Positions 43,435 through 52,605 of a DNA stretch of 64,000 nucleotides are shown here, piece after piece; position 1 is the stretch's first letter, and the number at the start of each line of letters is the position of its first letter. The stretch is from Mucilaginibacter saanensis. GTDB taxonomy: Bacteria > Bacteroidota > Bacteroidia > Sphingobacteriales > Sphingobacteriaceae. The DNA is taken from positions 120,242 to 184,241 of the forward strand of contig NZ_JACHBZ010000009.1 in the NCBI RefSeq assembly GCF_014200575.1, given 5' to 3'. The notes beneath the pieces were generated by a model. The model had not been told where the DNA came from and did not search any database. It worked only from the letters and a program-made list of their open reading frames with translations. Made by a program: the position numbers and the translations under genes.

Positions 43435-44238
43435 TTAATAAACGGGTTCTTTACCGGTTATGAGCTTGGCTTGCGGAATACTTTGCTTGAGCATTTTTAG
43501 TTCGGCAACAATAATAAAACTCACAATTACCAAAAAGCCCCATGAGCTTATTTTTTGGTAGTTAACCATAGCCCATCCGTTGTGCTGATAGGCATATTTC
43601 CATGCGCCAAGTAATGTTGCAACATTCTCTGCCAACCATATAAAAAAGCCAATCAGCAGGAATGATAGTATGGTAGGCATCCGGAAGGCTTTTTTGTTTA
43701 CATAAAATATTACTACCGATTGCCTGAAGAAATACAAGATCAGCAAACCAATCAAATACCTTACATCGGGTACAAAATGATTGCTGAAAAAATTAAGATA
43801 TATAAGGGCGCCTATCAGGCAAGCGGTATAATGGCCGGGCCAATGAATTATCTGCAGGTCGAGTCTTCGCCACGCCTGGCACATGTAGCTGGCCACGCTG
43901 GCATACATGAAGCCGCTGTATAAGGGCACACCTAAAAGCTTGGTGTAAGCAAATTCAGGATAAGCCCAGGAGCCATAATGTACCTTAAAAAGCTCCATCA
44001 TAAGTCCCAGTAAATGAAAAATACAGATCACCAATACCTCATCTTTGGTTTCAATTTTAGTGTAATACAGCGCCGCTTGTATCAATATACAGGCTATCAG
44101 CATAAAATCATATCGGGGTATAACGGCCGCAAACAGATGTGATATGGCCAGCATTGTAAAAACCAATACGGGGAACAAGCATGATAATGCCTGCTGGCTT
44201 ACAAAGGTAATAATGTGCCGGGTGCTGATCTTTGACAT
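43435..44238 (-). CDS. DUF817-family membrane protein
   Basis: The 267-residue polytopic protein has about eight spans. It carries the DUF817 signatures (KIETKDEVLVICIFHLLGLM, YSGFMYASVASYMCQAWRRL, WLAENVATLLGAWKYAYQHN and SSWGFLVIVSFIIVAELKML). It is the third gene of a tight three-gene unit with DUF2809 and DUF2236 genes (gaps 1 and 3 bp). The function is unknown; the relative in B. subtilis is YoaT. Confidence 0.88.
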   Translation of the reverse strand: MSKISTRHIITFVSQQALSCLFPVLVFTMLAISHLFAAVIPRYDFMLIACILIQAALYYTKIETKDEVLVICIFHLLGLMMELFKVHYGSWAYPEFAYTKLLGVPLYSGFMYASVASYMCQAWRRLDLQIIHWPGHYTACLIGALIYLNFFSNHFVPDVRYLIGLLILYFFRQSVVIFYVNKKAFRMPTILSFLLIGFFIWLAENVATLLGAWKYAYQHNGWAMVNYQKISSWGFLVIVSFIIVAELKMLKQSIPQAKLITGKEPVY

Positions 44239-44241
44239 TGT

Positions 44242-45012
44242 TCAGGATTGGATATATAAATGATCGAGGTTTTTTATTTGCGCTTTGTAAGCTGCGGGCA
44301 ATAGCGCGTTACGTAAAAAATTGGCCAGGTTCACCAGGCGGCATAGCTTATAAACCCACAAAACCGGTATCAGCCAGCGTAACTTACCTAAATGAAGCTG
44401 TTGTTGTACTTGCCTTGGTACAACCAATAACTGAGCCTGTTTTAATACCTGGTAACGTACCGGGCCCAGATGTTTCCGGTATTGGCTGTAAAGGTCAACA
44501 GTTAAGTTGCTGCGGATAAGGTTTTGTTGCAGGTGCCGGTGACGCATATCCAGGTATTCAGCATAATTTGAGGGCAGCCCCTTAAGCTGCATACGTATGC
44601 CTACTTCTTTAAAAACGTTAAATGTTTCGGCCTTTTCGGTTATGGTAAGCGGCCGCTCCAATAGCTCGTAGGCACTTACAGATAGGTCAATAAGTAAAAA
44701 AAGCACATCGCGGTAGGCCCAATCAGGTATGGTGCTTCCGCGGCTGAGCTCTACGCCGCGATGTATGCCGGTAATTTTATCAATGGCCCGCAGGGCTGAA
44801 TCCCGCTCCGAAAAAATAATCTGCCGCGAATAGGTAACGGTGGAGAATAACCGCCCTAATGGATCTGCAGGTAGTTTGCCTGTAAAATACAGCCAGTCAA
44901 CCGCTTTGTTTAAGGAAAACTCGGCTGCGGCACCCGCAAAAATAAATAGTATGGTATCGGCCTTACCCCATATTTTGCGTACAATTGAATCCTGATCAAC
45001 AAAATATTCCAT
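44242..45012 (-). CDS. DUF2236/MpaB-like oxygenase-family protein
   Basis: The ATG at 45012 (MEYFVDQDSIVRKIWGKADT) begins two bases after the upstream stop and is chosen over a longer frame that would overlap it. The 256-residue protein has the family helices: TILFIFAGAAAEFSLNKAVD, RQIIFSERDSALRAIDKITG, IHRGVELSRGSTIPDWAYRD (a His that may bind haem) and LLIDLSVSAYELLERPLTIT. Relatives bind haem b and include rubber oxygenase-like enzymes; several relatives are only predicted. It is in the middle of the operon. Confidence 0.85.
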   Translation of the reverse strand: MEYFVDQDSIVRKIWGKADTILFIFAGAAAEFSLNKAVDWLYFTGKLPADPLGRLFSTVTYSRQIIFSERDSALRAIDKITGIHRGVELSRGSTIPDWAYRDVLFLLIDLSVSAYELLERPLTITEKAETFNVFKEVGIRMQLKGLPSNYAEYLDMRHRHLQQNLIRSNLTVDLYSQYRKHLGPVRYQVLKQAQLLVVPRQVQQQLHLGKLRWLIPVLWVYKLCRLVNLANFLRNALLPAAYKAQIKNLDHLYIQS

Positions 45013-45013
45013 G

Positions 45014-45421
45014 CTATTTATATTTTGATTTGAGTGATCTGTGCTGGCTGCTGCCAGTAAGTATTGACAACCATTCAATGCCTATCACAAGAGCCATGCC
45101 TAATGTATAGCACAACATATCTATCCATGAAAAGGAGCTTCCCAATAGTAATACTGCTGCTTTTGAATTTTGCAAACCAAGTAGCTGTGTTAAATGGAAA
45201 TATTGCGAAACCTCCACTGCATAGGCAAATAGTAAAACGCCAAGGGCAGTTTTAAAGGCTGGTGTATTCAAAAAACTTTTAACAAGGCAATAAAGCAGTA
45301 TTACCACTAAAAAGTCGCCGCCATAGGGCCTGATGATGTTATCATGCGCGTATCTGCCAATGAGTATTTCAATCAGCAGAAGCAGCAGGGCAGGGGTAAA
45401 GTATCTGTAATTTTTAATCAT
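45014..45421 (-). CDS. DUF2809-family membrane protein
   Basis: The 135-residue protein has four spans and the DUF2809 core IIRPYGGDFLVVILLYCLVK and AYAVEVSQYFHLTQLLGLQN, with FSWIDMLCYTLGMALVIGIE at the end. It heads the three-gene unit, which therefore should be co-transcribed. The family is sometimes fused to or next to DUF2236 and DUF817 in related genomes, but I am not certain. Confidence 0.88.
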   Translation of the reverse strand: MIKNYRYFTPALLLLLIEILIGRYAHDNIIRPYGGDFLVVILLYCLVKSFLNTPAFKTALGVLLFAYAVEVSQYFHLTQLLGLQNSKAAVLLLGSSFSWIDMLCYTLGMALVIGIEWLSILTGSSQHRSLKSKYK

Positions 45422-45550
45422 TTAAAAGTACTTTGTAATACAAAGCAATGAATTAAAAATGAGATTTCCAAATGGTATCAGTATATCTGGCAGGAGTAGG
45501 AAAGGTGTATAAAGCCGTTCTACTTTCCTGAAGTCAGCGTTGTTATTGAT

Positions 45551-46009
45551 TTAACTTATCCTGATCTCCACCCGGCGATTTTTTTGGCGCCCCTGTTTGG
45601 TTTTGTTGGTAGCTATAGGTTGTGTGCTGCCAAAGGGACTGGTTACAATTTTTATGGGCGATACACCCTTTTTTACCAGGTAATCTTTAATGGCGTCCGC
45701 TCTTTTGCCTGATAGCTTCCAGTTGGCGATGTAATTACCAATGGAATCGGCATGGCCGCGAAGTACCAAAGCGTAATTTTTATCAACCAGTAGTTTGGCA
45801 AGTTGATCTAACTGGTCGTTGTATCCGGCATGGATGTCAATTTTGGCAAAAGCAAACTCCACATTTTTGGTCATTTCCTCAACAGACATACGTACGCTGG
45901 AACGACTGCTGTTTTTGTGGGAAACTTTATGGGGTTTAGTAAATGCGCCGGCGTTAATTGTTAGCAGCATTAAAGCAATGGATGCTAACGTAAAAAATGT
46001 TGTTTTCAT
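45551..46009 (-). CDS. OmpA-family peptidoglycan-binding protein
   Basis: The 152-residue product has a signal peptide (1-22, NAGAFTK region) and a short Ser-rich linker. A full OmpA C-terminal domain follows, from about 45: FAKIDIHAGYNDQLDQLAKL, LRGHADSIGNYIANWKLSGK, RADAIKDYLVKKGV and GRQKNRRVEIRIS. No beta-barrel is present, so it is a periplasmic anchor linking a partner to peptidoglycan. Confidence 0.92.
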   Translation of the reverse strand: MKTTFFTLASIALMLLTINAGAFTKPHKVSHKNSSRSSVRMSVEEMTKNVEFAFAKIDIHAGYNDQLDQLAKLLVDKNYALVLRGHADSIGNYIANWKLSGKRADAIKDYLVKKGVSPIKIVTSPFGSTQPIATNKTKQGRQKNRRVEIRIS

Positions 46010-46171
46010 TGGTTTTGCTGATTAGGTTAATAAATGATGTTTGATCACAGAACAATACATAATAAATGTTAACCTGATAGCATTGTTTTTGCGTTATTAC
46101 CTGTTGTATACCATTTTGTAAAGTATTGTAAACTAATGAGTAATGAAATATTCCTAATGGTTTTAAAATTC

Positions 46172-46212
46172 AAAAAAAAGCCTGCCTGAACCAAAATATG
46201 GTTCAGGCAGGC
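46172..46212 (-). terminator. Intrinsic terminator of the SusD gene
   Basis: GCCTGCCTGAACC (46180-46192) and GGTTCAGGCAGGC (46200-46212) form a perfect 13-bp stem followed on the minus strand by TTTTTTTTG. It begins 26 bp after the stop codon. Confidence 0.93.
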
Positions 46213-46237
46213 ATCTATAAATTAACGCTGAATATAA

Positions 46238-47662
46238 TTAATATCCGGGGTTTTGTGTTAACGCCGCATTTGCCATGATCTGGCTGGCTGGTATGGGGAA
46301 AAGTGCAGCATTGGCGTTCCAAACACCGCCTTTAGATACGCATACACCTTCTGACGGGCCCATCACGTTATCAATAAAACCTGTCTTCTTCATATCAAAC
46401 CAGCGGTGTCCCCATTCGTCAAATAATTCGCGTTGATTTTCCTGGCTAACATTACCCAGTTCTTGCTGTTGGGTTGTCGGGAAAAACTCGGTTAAATTAG
46501 ATCTGACGCGAATAACATTAACATCTGCCGAAGCTTGTGGCAGCATATTCAAATGGGCGTAGGCTTCGGCCCTCACAAGGTACACTTCCGCAAGCCTGAT
46601 CATGATATAGTTTTCGGCAGGAGCACCATTAGCCCGCTGTTCATATTTGTACGGATAAATGTAATATGTTTGGTTTAAAAAAGTATTATTAAGCCAAACT
46701 ACCTGGCGTCCGTCATGCATATCAAAGGCATATTGTAAATAACCTGTATTGTATTTGGGGACGCCTGGTGAAATTACGGGATTAAACAAATTGCCCTCGG
46801 CAGTTTCAAAGGTGGTACTTGTAGGTTTCAATTGCCATATAGCTTCTTTGCTGTCGGCCAAAAAAACAGTAGGCATAAACACGATGCTGTATACCGATGA
46901 ATTGATCACTGCGGAGGCCGCATCTACCGCCTTTTGCCAATAGCTGCTGTTGCTGGCACCCTGGTATAAATAGGCCCTGGCCAGCAATGCATCGGCCGTA
47001 AATACGTTGGGTCTGAATTTGCCCGTGCCCGCATAGTTTACAGATAGTTTGGCCTGAGCATTAACTAAATCGGCTATGATTTGCTGGTAAACAGCGCTAA
47101 CAGTGGCGCGGGGGAGCTTTTTGTTTGCCTGCTGATCTGTTGTGATAAACAGGGGTACGGGGCCCCAGATATTTACCATGTTGAAATACAAAAATGCCCG
47201 CACTACCTCCGACTCGCCAATAAGTTGATTTTTTGCTTTATCGCTGATGTTTTTGCTTGCTTTTAACCCTTCGATGCAGGCATTTACGGTGTCAATCAAT
47301 TGATATGCACTTGTCCATAACTGGTCATTTATAGTATTATCGGACTTCATGGCGTTAATGTAAATTTCATGCTCTGCGGCGCTTTGGGTGCTAACAGAAA
47401 CAGGCACTAACTCGTCGCCGGCTAAGCCGGTGTATAAGGTAATTGCGCCATTGCCAAAGTTTAAGGTTCCGGCACTGCCGCCGTTCATTTGTGTATAAAT
47501 ACCCAATACAGCTTTGGTAGCCGCAGCACTATCTGCAAACCCGGTAACAGGGGGCGGTGTTGGATGTGGCGGAGGTGGCTCATGCTTTTTACAAGCATTG
47601 AGTGTCATTAATAATAAGCAGCCTGTTGCTATAAATGAATGCTTTAAGTAGTTTTTTAACAT
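46238..47662 (-). CDS. SusD/RagB-family outer-membrane lipoprotein
   Basis: The 474-residue product has a lipoprotein signal ending LMTLNAC (Cys 24) and then a Pro/His linker. The SusD helical TPR-like body is clear: TSAYQLIDTVNACIEGLKAS, SEVVRAFLYFNMVNIWGPVP, ADALLARAYLYQGASNSSYW, the conserved ENYIMIRLAEVYLVRAEAYA and RELFDEWGHRWFDMKKTGF. It should bind a carbohydrate or peptide at the surface for import by a SusC transporter. No SusC gene is on either side here, which is unusual. Confidence 0.94.
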   Translation of the reverse strand: MLKNYLKHSFIATGCLLLMTLNACKKHEPPPPHPTPPPVTGFADSAAATKAVLGIYTQMNGGSAGTLNFGNGAITLYTGLAGDELVPVSVSTQSAAEHEIYINAMKSDNTINDQLWTSAYQLIDTVNACIEGLKASKNISDKAKNQLIGESEVVRAFLYFNMVNIWGPVPLFITTDQQANKKLPRATVSAVYQQIIADLVNAQAKLSVNYAGTGKFRPNVFTADALLARAYLYQGASNSSYWQKAVDAASAVINSSVYSIVFMPTVFLADSKEAIWQLKPTSTTFETAEGNLFNPVISPGVPKYNTGYLQYAFDMHDGRQVVWLNNTFLNQTYYIYPYKYEQRANGAPAENYIMIRLAEVYLVRAEAYAHLNMLPQASADVNVIRVRSNLTEFFPTTQQQELGNVSQENQRELFDEWGHRWFDMKKTGFIDNVMGPSEGVCVSKGGVWNANAALFPIPASQIMANAALTQNPGY

Positions 47663-48202
47663 AATGTAATATTTAAAATAGTTAAATGAGATATTTAAAT
47701 TGAGTTTGGCCTGTTACCTTTATTGAATGATAAGCTGTACAATATTGCCGCAGACTGGCTTTTGCAACAGCTTTAACACCAACCCGGGTTGTCCTGACAA
47801 ATGTAGAGGTATACCCAAAAGTAAAGATAGGAAGTAGTTATAAAAATACCTGATTTGTTTGTCTGTTGATAATCGCAAGGTATTCATAATGCGGGCTTTA
47901 CAAAAGTAACATGCTTATGCCGTAGTTGTTTGTAATAAATCATTTACAAAAATGAAGATCAATAAAAGGTAGTGCGCTCAAAGAGTTGGCTGCACATGTT
48001 TTACTTCGTTAGTATAATAATATAAAGAAGCTGATTTTTTACGAAACCTTAGCTCTTAAACTCACGTATATTAATATTATAGCCGCTGTAAAACAATAGT
48101 TTAATAAAAAATCAACCGTTTCAAAAAAAATGAAATTACTATTCAATAATTTAATTTCTTGGGAACAATTGTTTACTTTAGTAGCAACCACCAAACCTGA
48201 AA
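47663..48202. other. Long intergenic region upstream of SusD
   Basis: 540 bp without a gene. On the minus strand a TACATTTG sequence (47805-47798) fits the -7 consensus and lies about 135 bp before the SusD start; a good -33 element at usual distance is not seen. The rest is AT-rich with no obvious repeat, and no remnant of a susC gene was noticed. Confidence 0.5.
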
Positions 48203-48661
48203 ATGAGCGTTATCACTTATAAATGCAGCAAAGCCTTATGGCTTGTAGGTATAATTATACCCATTGCTATTACATTTACCTGTATTGCTGACATTGACAA
48301 TTATAATTACCTGCGTGTATTGCCGGCTATGGTAATACTTACCGCCGTTGCTGTTTATTACTGCAAACAGTGTTTTACTTATGATTTAAAGGATAAAGCC
48401 GCTCTGTTGCTCGATAATGAGAAACTCATCTATTATATTGATCACACCGTAATATATTGGGCTGATATTATGGATATCAGTTACGGTAAAGTACGTGGTC
48501 AGGGCTTGTCTATCTTTTTTACGATAAAAAGCGAGGGTATCCGTAATAGTAATATCTGCATATCTACCGATCTGGTAGAAGGGGACGACTGGGCCATTTA
48601 TAACGACATTATAGAACGTTATGTTAAGGTAAAAAATAAACAGTTTGCGCTCATTTCGTGA
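48203..48661 (+). CDS. Hypothetical two-span membrane protein, 152 aa
   Basis: The protein starts MSVITYKCSKALWLVGIIIP. Two spans (about 10-28 and 36-54) are followed by a cytoplasmic domain of about 95 residues with LLLDNEKLIYYIDHTVIYWA, the PH-like pattern seen in small bacterial STM3941-type proteins. I propose this only from its shape. It is alone, 270 bp upstream of mutS. Confidence 0.7.
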   Translation: MSVITYKCSKALWLVGIIIPIAITFTCIADIDNYNYLRVLPAMVILTAVAVYYCKQCFTYDLKDKAALLLDNEKLIYYIDHTVIYWADIMDISYGKVRGQGLSIFFTIKSEGIRNSNICISTDLVEGDDWAIYNDIIERYVKVKNKQFALIS

Positions 48662-48931
48662 TAATTACGTTGTTATTAAGGTGCTTGCAACGGTTCATGG
48701 ATTTGTTCGTTCCGTGTGTTTCATGGAGATTTTGAATCTGCAAATCAGCTTTGCGCCTGTTTGTTAAGTATAACCAGCAATTGACAGTTGTTTTCCTGAG
48801 AAAAGCTAACAATCAAGTATTTGCAGTATCCTTTCCCGCTTCCAATATCCACAACCGCTCAAATTTTCCACAATTCCTTAAAACCGCAGCCAATGCATTA
48901 ACTTTACCCGATTAATAAAAGGAATAACCGC

Positions 48932-51541
48932 TTGGCTAAAGATACTACCAAAGAAACCCCCTTAATGCAGCAATATAATGCCATAAAGGCTAAGTACCCC
49001 GGTGCTTTGCTGCTGTTTCGTGTGGGCGATTTTTACGAAACCTTTGGCGAGGATGCCATTAAAGCCGCAGGTATACTGGGCATTGTGCTTACCCGCCGTG
49101 GCAACGGTGTGGGTACCCATATTGAACTTGCTGGTTTCCCTCACCACTCACTGGATACTTATTTACCCAAGCTGGTAAGAGCCGGGCAGCGCGTAGCCAT
49201 CTGTGATCAGCTGGAAGACCCTAAGACCACCAAAACCATTGTTAAACGGGGCGTTACCGAACTGGTTACCCCGGGTGTGGCTACCAATGATAATATACTG
49301 CACCAAAAAAATAATAACTACCTGGCATCGTTGCATTTTGAAAAAAATACGATAGGCATTGCGCTTATTGATATTTCTACAGGGGAGTTTTTAACGGCGC
49401 AGGGTAACAGCGATTATATTGATAAGCTGTTGCAAAGTTTTTCGCCCAGTGAGGTGATTTATCCAAAAAGCCGTACGCGTGACTTTAAGGATACTTATGG
49501 CGACCGCTTTTATACCTACGCACTTGATGAATGGCCTTATAGCGGCGATTATGCCAATGAAGCCCTGTTAAAGCATTTCGGTGTAAAATCATTAAAAGGT
49601 TTTGGTATTGACAAGCTTAACCTGGGTATTGTAGCCGCAGGGGTGGCCATCCATTACCTGAATGAAACAGAGCACCGCAACCTGGGCCACATATCAGCCA
49701 TAGGCCGCATAGAAGAAGATCGTTATTTATGGATCGACAGGTTCAGCATCCGCAACCTGGAGCTGGTAGGTTCGGCTAATGAAAATGCCCTTACCCTGGT
49801 TGATGTGCTTGACCATACCTGCTCACCTATGGGTGCCCGTTTGCTGCGCCGGTGGATAGTAATGCCGCTAAAGGAACTAAAGCCTATTAACGACCGCCTT
49901 GGCGTGGTGGAGTATCTGATAGCGCAGGAAGAGCTGCGCGAAACCCTGCAGCAATACATTCGCCAGATTGGTGACCTGGAAAGGCTTATCTCCAAAATTG
50001 GCTTGCAAAAGGCCAATCCGCGCGAGGTTTGTCAGCTTAAAAAGGCATTGATAGCCATTGGTTCTATCAAAAAAATAGCCGAAACATCAGAGAGCCTGCC
50101 GTTAAGGGCCATAGGTGAGCAGCTTAATCCTTGCACGCTTATTTGCGAAAAAATTGAAAGGGAGTTGCACCCCGAGCCGCCGGTCATGATCGTTAAGGGA
50201 TCTGTGATGAACGAGGGCATTAACGAAGAGTTGGACAGGCTACGCAAGATCGCTTTCGGTGGCAAGGGTTACCTGCTCGAAATTCAGAAACGAGAGGCCG
50301 AGGCAACTGGTATTCCGTCGCTTAAGGTATCATTCAATAACGTTTTTGGTTATTACCTGGAGGTTACACATAGCCATCGCGATAAAGTGCCGTCTGAGTG
50401 GATCCGTAAGCAAACATTGGTAAATGCCGAGCGCTATATTACTCCCGAACTTAAGGAGTACGAAGAGCAAATATTAGGGGCAGAAGAAAAGATACTGGCA
50501 CTGGAAACCCGTTTATACAACGATTTACTGTATTCGCTGGCCGAATATATTAAGCCTATACAGCTTAACGCCCAGCTGATTGCCCGTTTAGATGTGCTGC
50601 TTAATTTTGCAGCCATATCTATCAAAAATTACTACGTAAAGCCCGAAATGAATGAAAGTCGCCTGCTGGATATTAAAGGCGGACGGCATCCGGTGATAGA
50701 GAAAAACCTGCCGCTGGGCGAGGAGTACATTACCAATGATGTGTATCTTGATTCGGAGTCGCAACAGATCATCATTATTACAGGGCCCAACATGGCGGGT
50801 AAGTCGGCCTTGTTAAGGCAAACCGGTTTAATTGTGCTGATGGCGCAAATGGGATGTTTTGTACCGGCTAAATCGGCTTCCATAGGTTTGGTTGATAAGA
50901 TATTTACCAGGGTAGGAGCATCGGACAATTTATCGTCTGGCGAATCTACCTTTATGGTGGAAATGAACGAAACTGCCAGTATTTTGAATAACCTGTCGGA
51001 CCGGAGCCTGATCCTGCTGGATGAGATTGGCCGTGGTACTTCGACCTACGATGGTATTTCCATTGCCTGGTCTATTGCCGAATACCTGCATAATCACCCC
51101 GCGGCCAAAGCCAAAACACTTTTTGCCACCCACTATCACGAGCTAAACGAACTGAGTAACAGTTTTAACCGGATCAAAAACTTTAACGTATCAGTAAAAG
51201 AAGTTGGTCACCAGATAATTTTCCTGCGTAAGCTGGTACCCGGCGGCAGCGAACACAGCTTTGGTATTCACGTAGCTAAACTGGCTGGGATGCCGCAAAA
51301 GGTACTGAGCCGCGCCAACGAAATATTGAAAAAACTGGAAAACGAGCGCACTGGTGGTGAGCATATTAAAGAAAGTATCCGCAAGGTGCAAAAACAGGCC
51401 GTGCAAATGCAAATGTTCTCAATCGATGATCCGGTACTGGTGAAGATCCGCGATACGCTGAATAACCTCGATGTAAATACCCTGACTCCTGTTGAGGCAC
51501 TGATGAAACTGGATGAAATACAAAGGGTGATAAAGAGTTGA
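48932..51541 (+). CDS. mutS: DNA mismatch repair protein MutS
   Basis: The 869-residue protein recognises mismatches. The start is a TTG at 48932 ([20 protein letters not shown]), because relatives keep this N-terminus and an AAAAGGAA site lies just before it; the next ATG is 33 bases in. The mismatch-binding F-x-E is FYETFGEDA (about 30). The ATPase has Walker [28 protein letters not shown], Walker [17 protein letters not shown] and [10 protein letters not shown]. The connector and clamp regions are complete. The length is normal, and the gene stands alone. Confidence 0.97.
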   Translation: MAKDTTKETPLMQQYNAIKAKYPGALLLFRVGDFYETFGEDAIKAAGILGIVLTRRGNGVGTHIELAGFPHHSLDTYLPKLVRAGQRVAICDQLEDPKTTKTIVKRGVTELVTPGVATNDNILHQKNNNYLASLHFEKNTIGIALIDISTGEFLTAQGNSDYIDKLLQSFSPSEVIYPKSRTRDFKDTYGDRFYTYALDEWPYSGDYANEALLKHFGVKSLKGFGIDKLNLGIVAAGVAIHYLNETEHRNLGHISAIGRIEEDRYLWIDRFSIRNLELVGSANENALTLVDVLDHTCSPMGARLLRRWIVMPLKELKPINDRLGVVEYLIAQEELRETLQQYIRQIGDLERLISKIGLQKANPREVCQLKKALIAIGSIKKIAETSESLPLRAIGEQLNPCTLICEKIERELHPEPPVMIVKGSVMNEGINEELDRLRKIAFGGKGYLLEIQKREAEATGIPSLKVSFNNVFGYYLEVTHSHRDKVPSEWIRKQTLVNAERYITPELKEYEEQILGAEEKILALETRLYNDLLYSLAEYIKPIQLNAQLIARLDVLLNFAAISIKNYYVKPEMNESRLLDIKGGRHPVIEKNLPLGEEYITNDVYLDSESQQIIIITGPNMAGKSALLRQTGLIVLMAQMGCFVPAKSASIGLVDKIFTRVGASDNLSSGESTFMVEMNETASILNNLSDRSLILLDEIGRGTSTYDGISIAWSIAEYLHNHPAAKAKTLFATHYHELNELSNSFNRIKNFNVSVKEVGHQIIFLRKLVPGGSEHSFGIHVAKLAGMPQKVLSRANEILKKLENERTGGEHIKESIRKVQKQAVQMQMFSIDDPVLVKIRDTLNNLDVNTLTPVEALMKLDEIQRVIKS

Positions 51542-51813
51542 TTTCAGATGTGCAGATCTTAGATGTGCGGATTGTTTGAAATTGGATTTTTCAAAAGTTC
51601 AGACTGGCAAGTCTTTATATGTTCTTGTACAACTTTATACCTTGTCATTCTGAGCGTAGTGAAGAATCTAATCGCCGAACAGATCCTTCGCTACGCTCAG
51701 GATGACAGGTCGGTTTGTCCTTTGCCTGCCCGCACATTAAAACCTGCACATTGATGTTAATATGTTAAGAACATCCACATCAAATAAACACTGTTTAAAC
51801 ATAATTTTACTGT
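51542..51813. other. Intergenic region containing a palindromic element
   Basis: This 272-bp gap between mutS and the NlpC/P60 gene holds no credible gene; the frame crossing it arises from the palindrome at 51643-51707. Confidence 0.6.
51643..51707. repeat. 65-bp imperfect palindrome, MITE-like dispersed element
   Basis: The arms (27 bp each, beginning TGTCATTCTGAGCGTAGTGA and ending TCAGGATGACA) match except at three wobble positions, around an 11-base spacer AATCGCCGAAC. This exact kind of palindrome (TCATTCTGAGCGTAGTGAAG...) is known to me as a recurring intergenic element in several bacterial groups. Only one copy was noticed here. Confidence 0.8.
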
Positions 51814-52389
51814 ATGACTAAACATCACAATCTGCTTTATCTGTTTGTATTATTTTTTGTGCCTTTTGTGTTAACCTCCTGCCATTCGCGCAAGGCCGCC
51901 ATGAAGGGGCATCCGGGCGAAATAGTAAAGCCCCAGACAGAAATGGCCGAAAAATACTCTGCCATTATGGGGGTAGATAAAAGTGATATTGAAAATGGTC
52001 GTTTATATGCCTTTATTGACCAATGGATGGGTACACCCTATAAATTTGGTGGTTTAGATAAGGATGGTGTTGATTGCTCCGGGCTAACCTTTTTACTGGA
52101 ACAACAGGTTTACGGTATTACTATTCCGCGGATGACCAGCAAGCAGATCACCGTTATCAAACGCAAATATGAGGAAGACCTGAAAGAGGGCGACCTTGTT
52201 TTTTTTGATTTTGATGGCAAGCAATTCAGCCACGTTGGGGTGTATCTGCAAAATGGATATGTTGTGCATGCGAGTTCGCGCCGTGGGGTAATTATTGTGC
52301 GGCTGCGTGATCCTTCTATCTATAAATACTTTTCAAGGGCGGGATCAATTAACCCGGATACGGCTGCCGATGTAAGCGCCGGGAAGTAA
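51814..52389 (+). CDS. NlpC/P60 (C40) lipoprotein endopeptidase
   Basis: The 191-residue product has a lipoprotein signal ending FVLTSC (Cys 23). The catalytic domain covers about 70-180: GTPYKFGGLDKDGVDCSGLT contains the nucleophile Cys, then FSHVGVYLQNGYVVHASS provides the His. It should cleave a peptide bond of peptidoglycan. It lies upstream of a small membrane protein gene. Confidence 0.94.
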   Translation: MTKHHNLLYLFVLFFVPFVLTSCHSRKAAMKGHPGEIVKPQTEMAEKYSAIMGVDKSDIENGRLYAFIDQWMGTPYKFGGLDKDGVDCSGLTFLLEQQVYGITIPRMTSKQITVIKRKYEEDLKEGDLVFFDFDGKQFSHVGVYLQNGYVVHASSRRGVIIVRLRDPSIYKYFSRAGSINPDTAADVSAGK

Positions 52390-52476
52390 CTTTATCAGCA
52401 ATAAAGGTTCCTGCTTTGTGTTACGCTGCAATTCAATTGCAGGTAATTCTAATTAATTCAATAATTTTGCTGCACT

Positions 52477-52605
52477 ATGCCCGAGCAAGAAGACAAATAC
52501 TCATTTTGGACAAAATACAAACGCTTTGCCGGTACCGAAATTTTGCTTTACCTGGTTATGGTTATAGGCATTGTCCTGGGCATCGTTATTTTTAGTTACC
52601 TTTAG
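52477..52605 (+). CDS. Small single-span membrane protein, 42 aa
   Basis: An ATG at 52477 opens MPEQEDKYSFWTKYKRFAGT followed by one membrane span (about 21-41) and the TAG at 52605. The N-terminal half is charged and aromatic, typical of a small inner-membrane protein with cytoplasmic N-terminus. The last 14 bases overlap the end of the converging gene. The frame is below normal gene-finding cut-offs. The clean amphipathic-then-hydrophobic layout argues for a real gene; I believe similar short proteins occur in relatives. Confidence 0.65.
   Translation: MPEQEDKYSFWTKYKRFAGTEILLYLVMVIGIVLGIVIFSYL

Noticed and set aside
51563..51754. 63-residue plus-strand frame after mutS
   Set aside because: It passes through the palindromic element and is explained by it.
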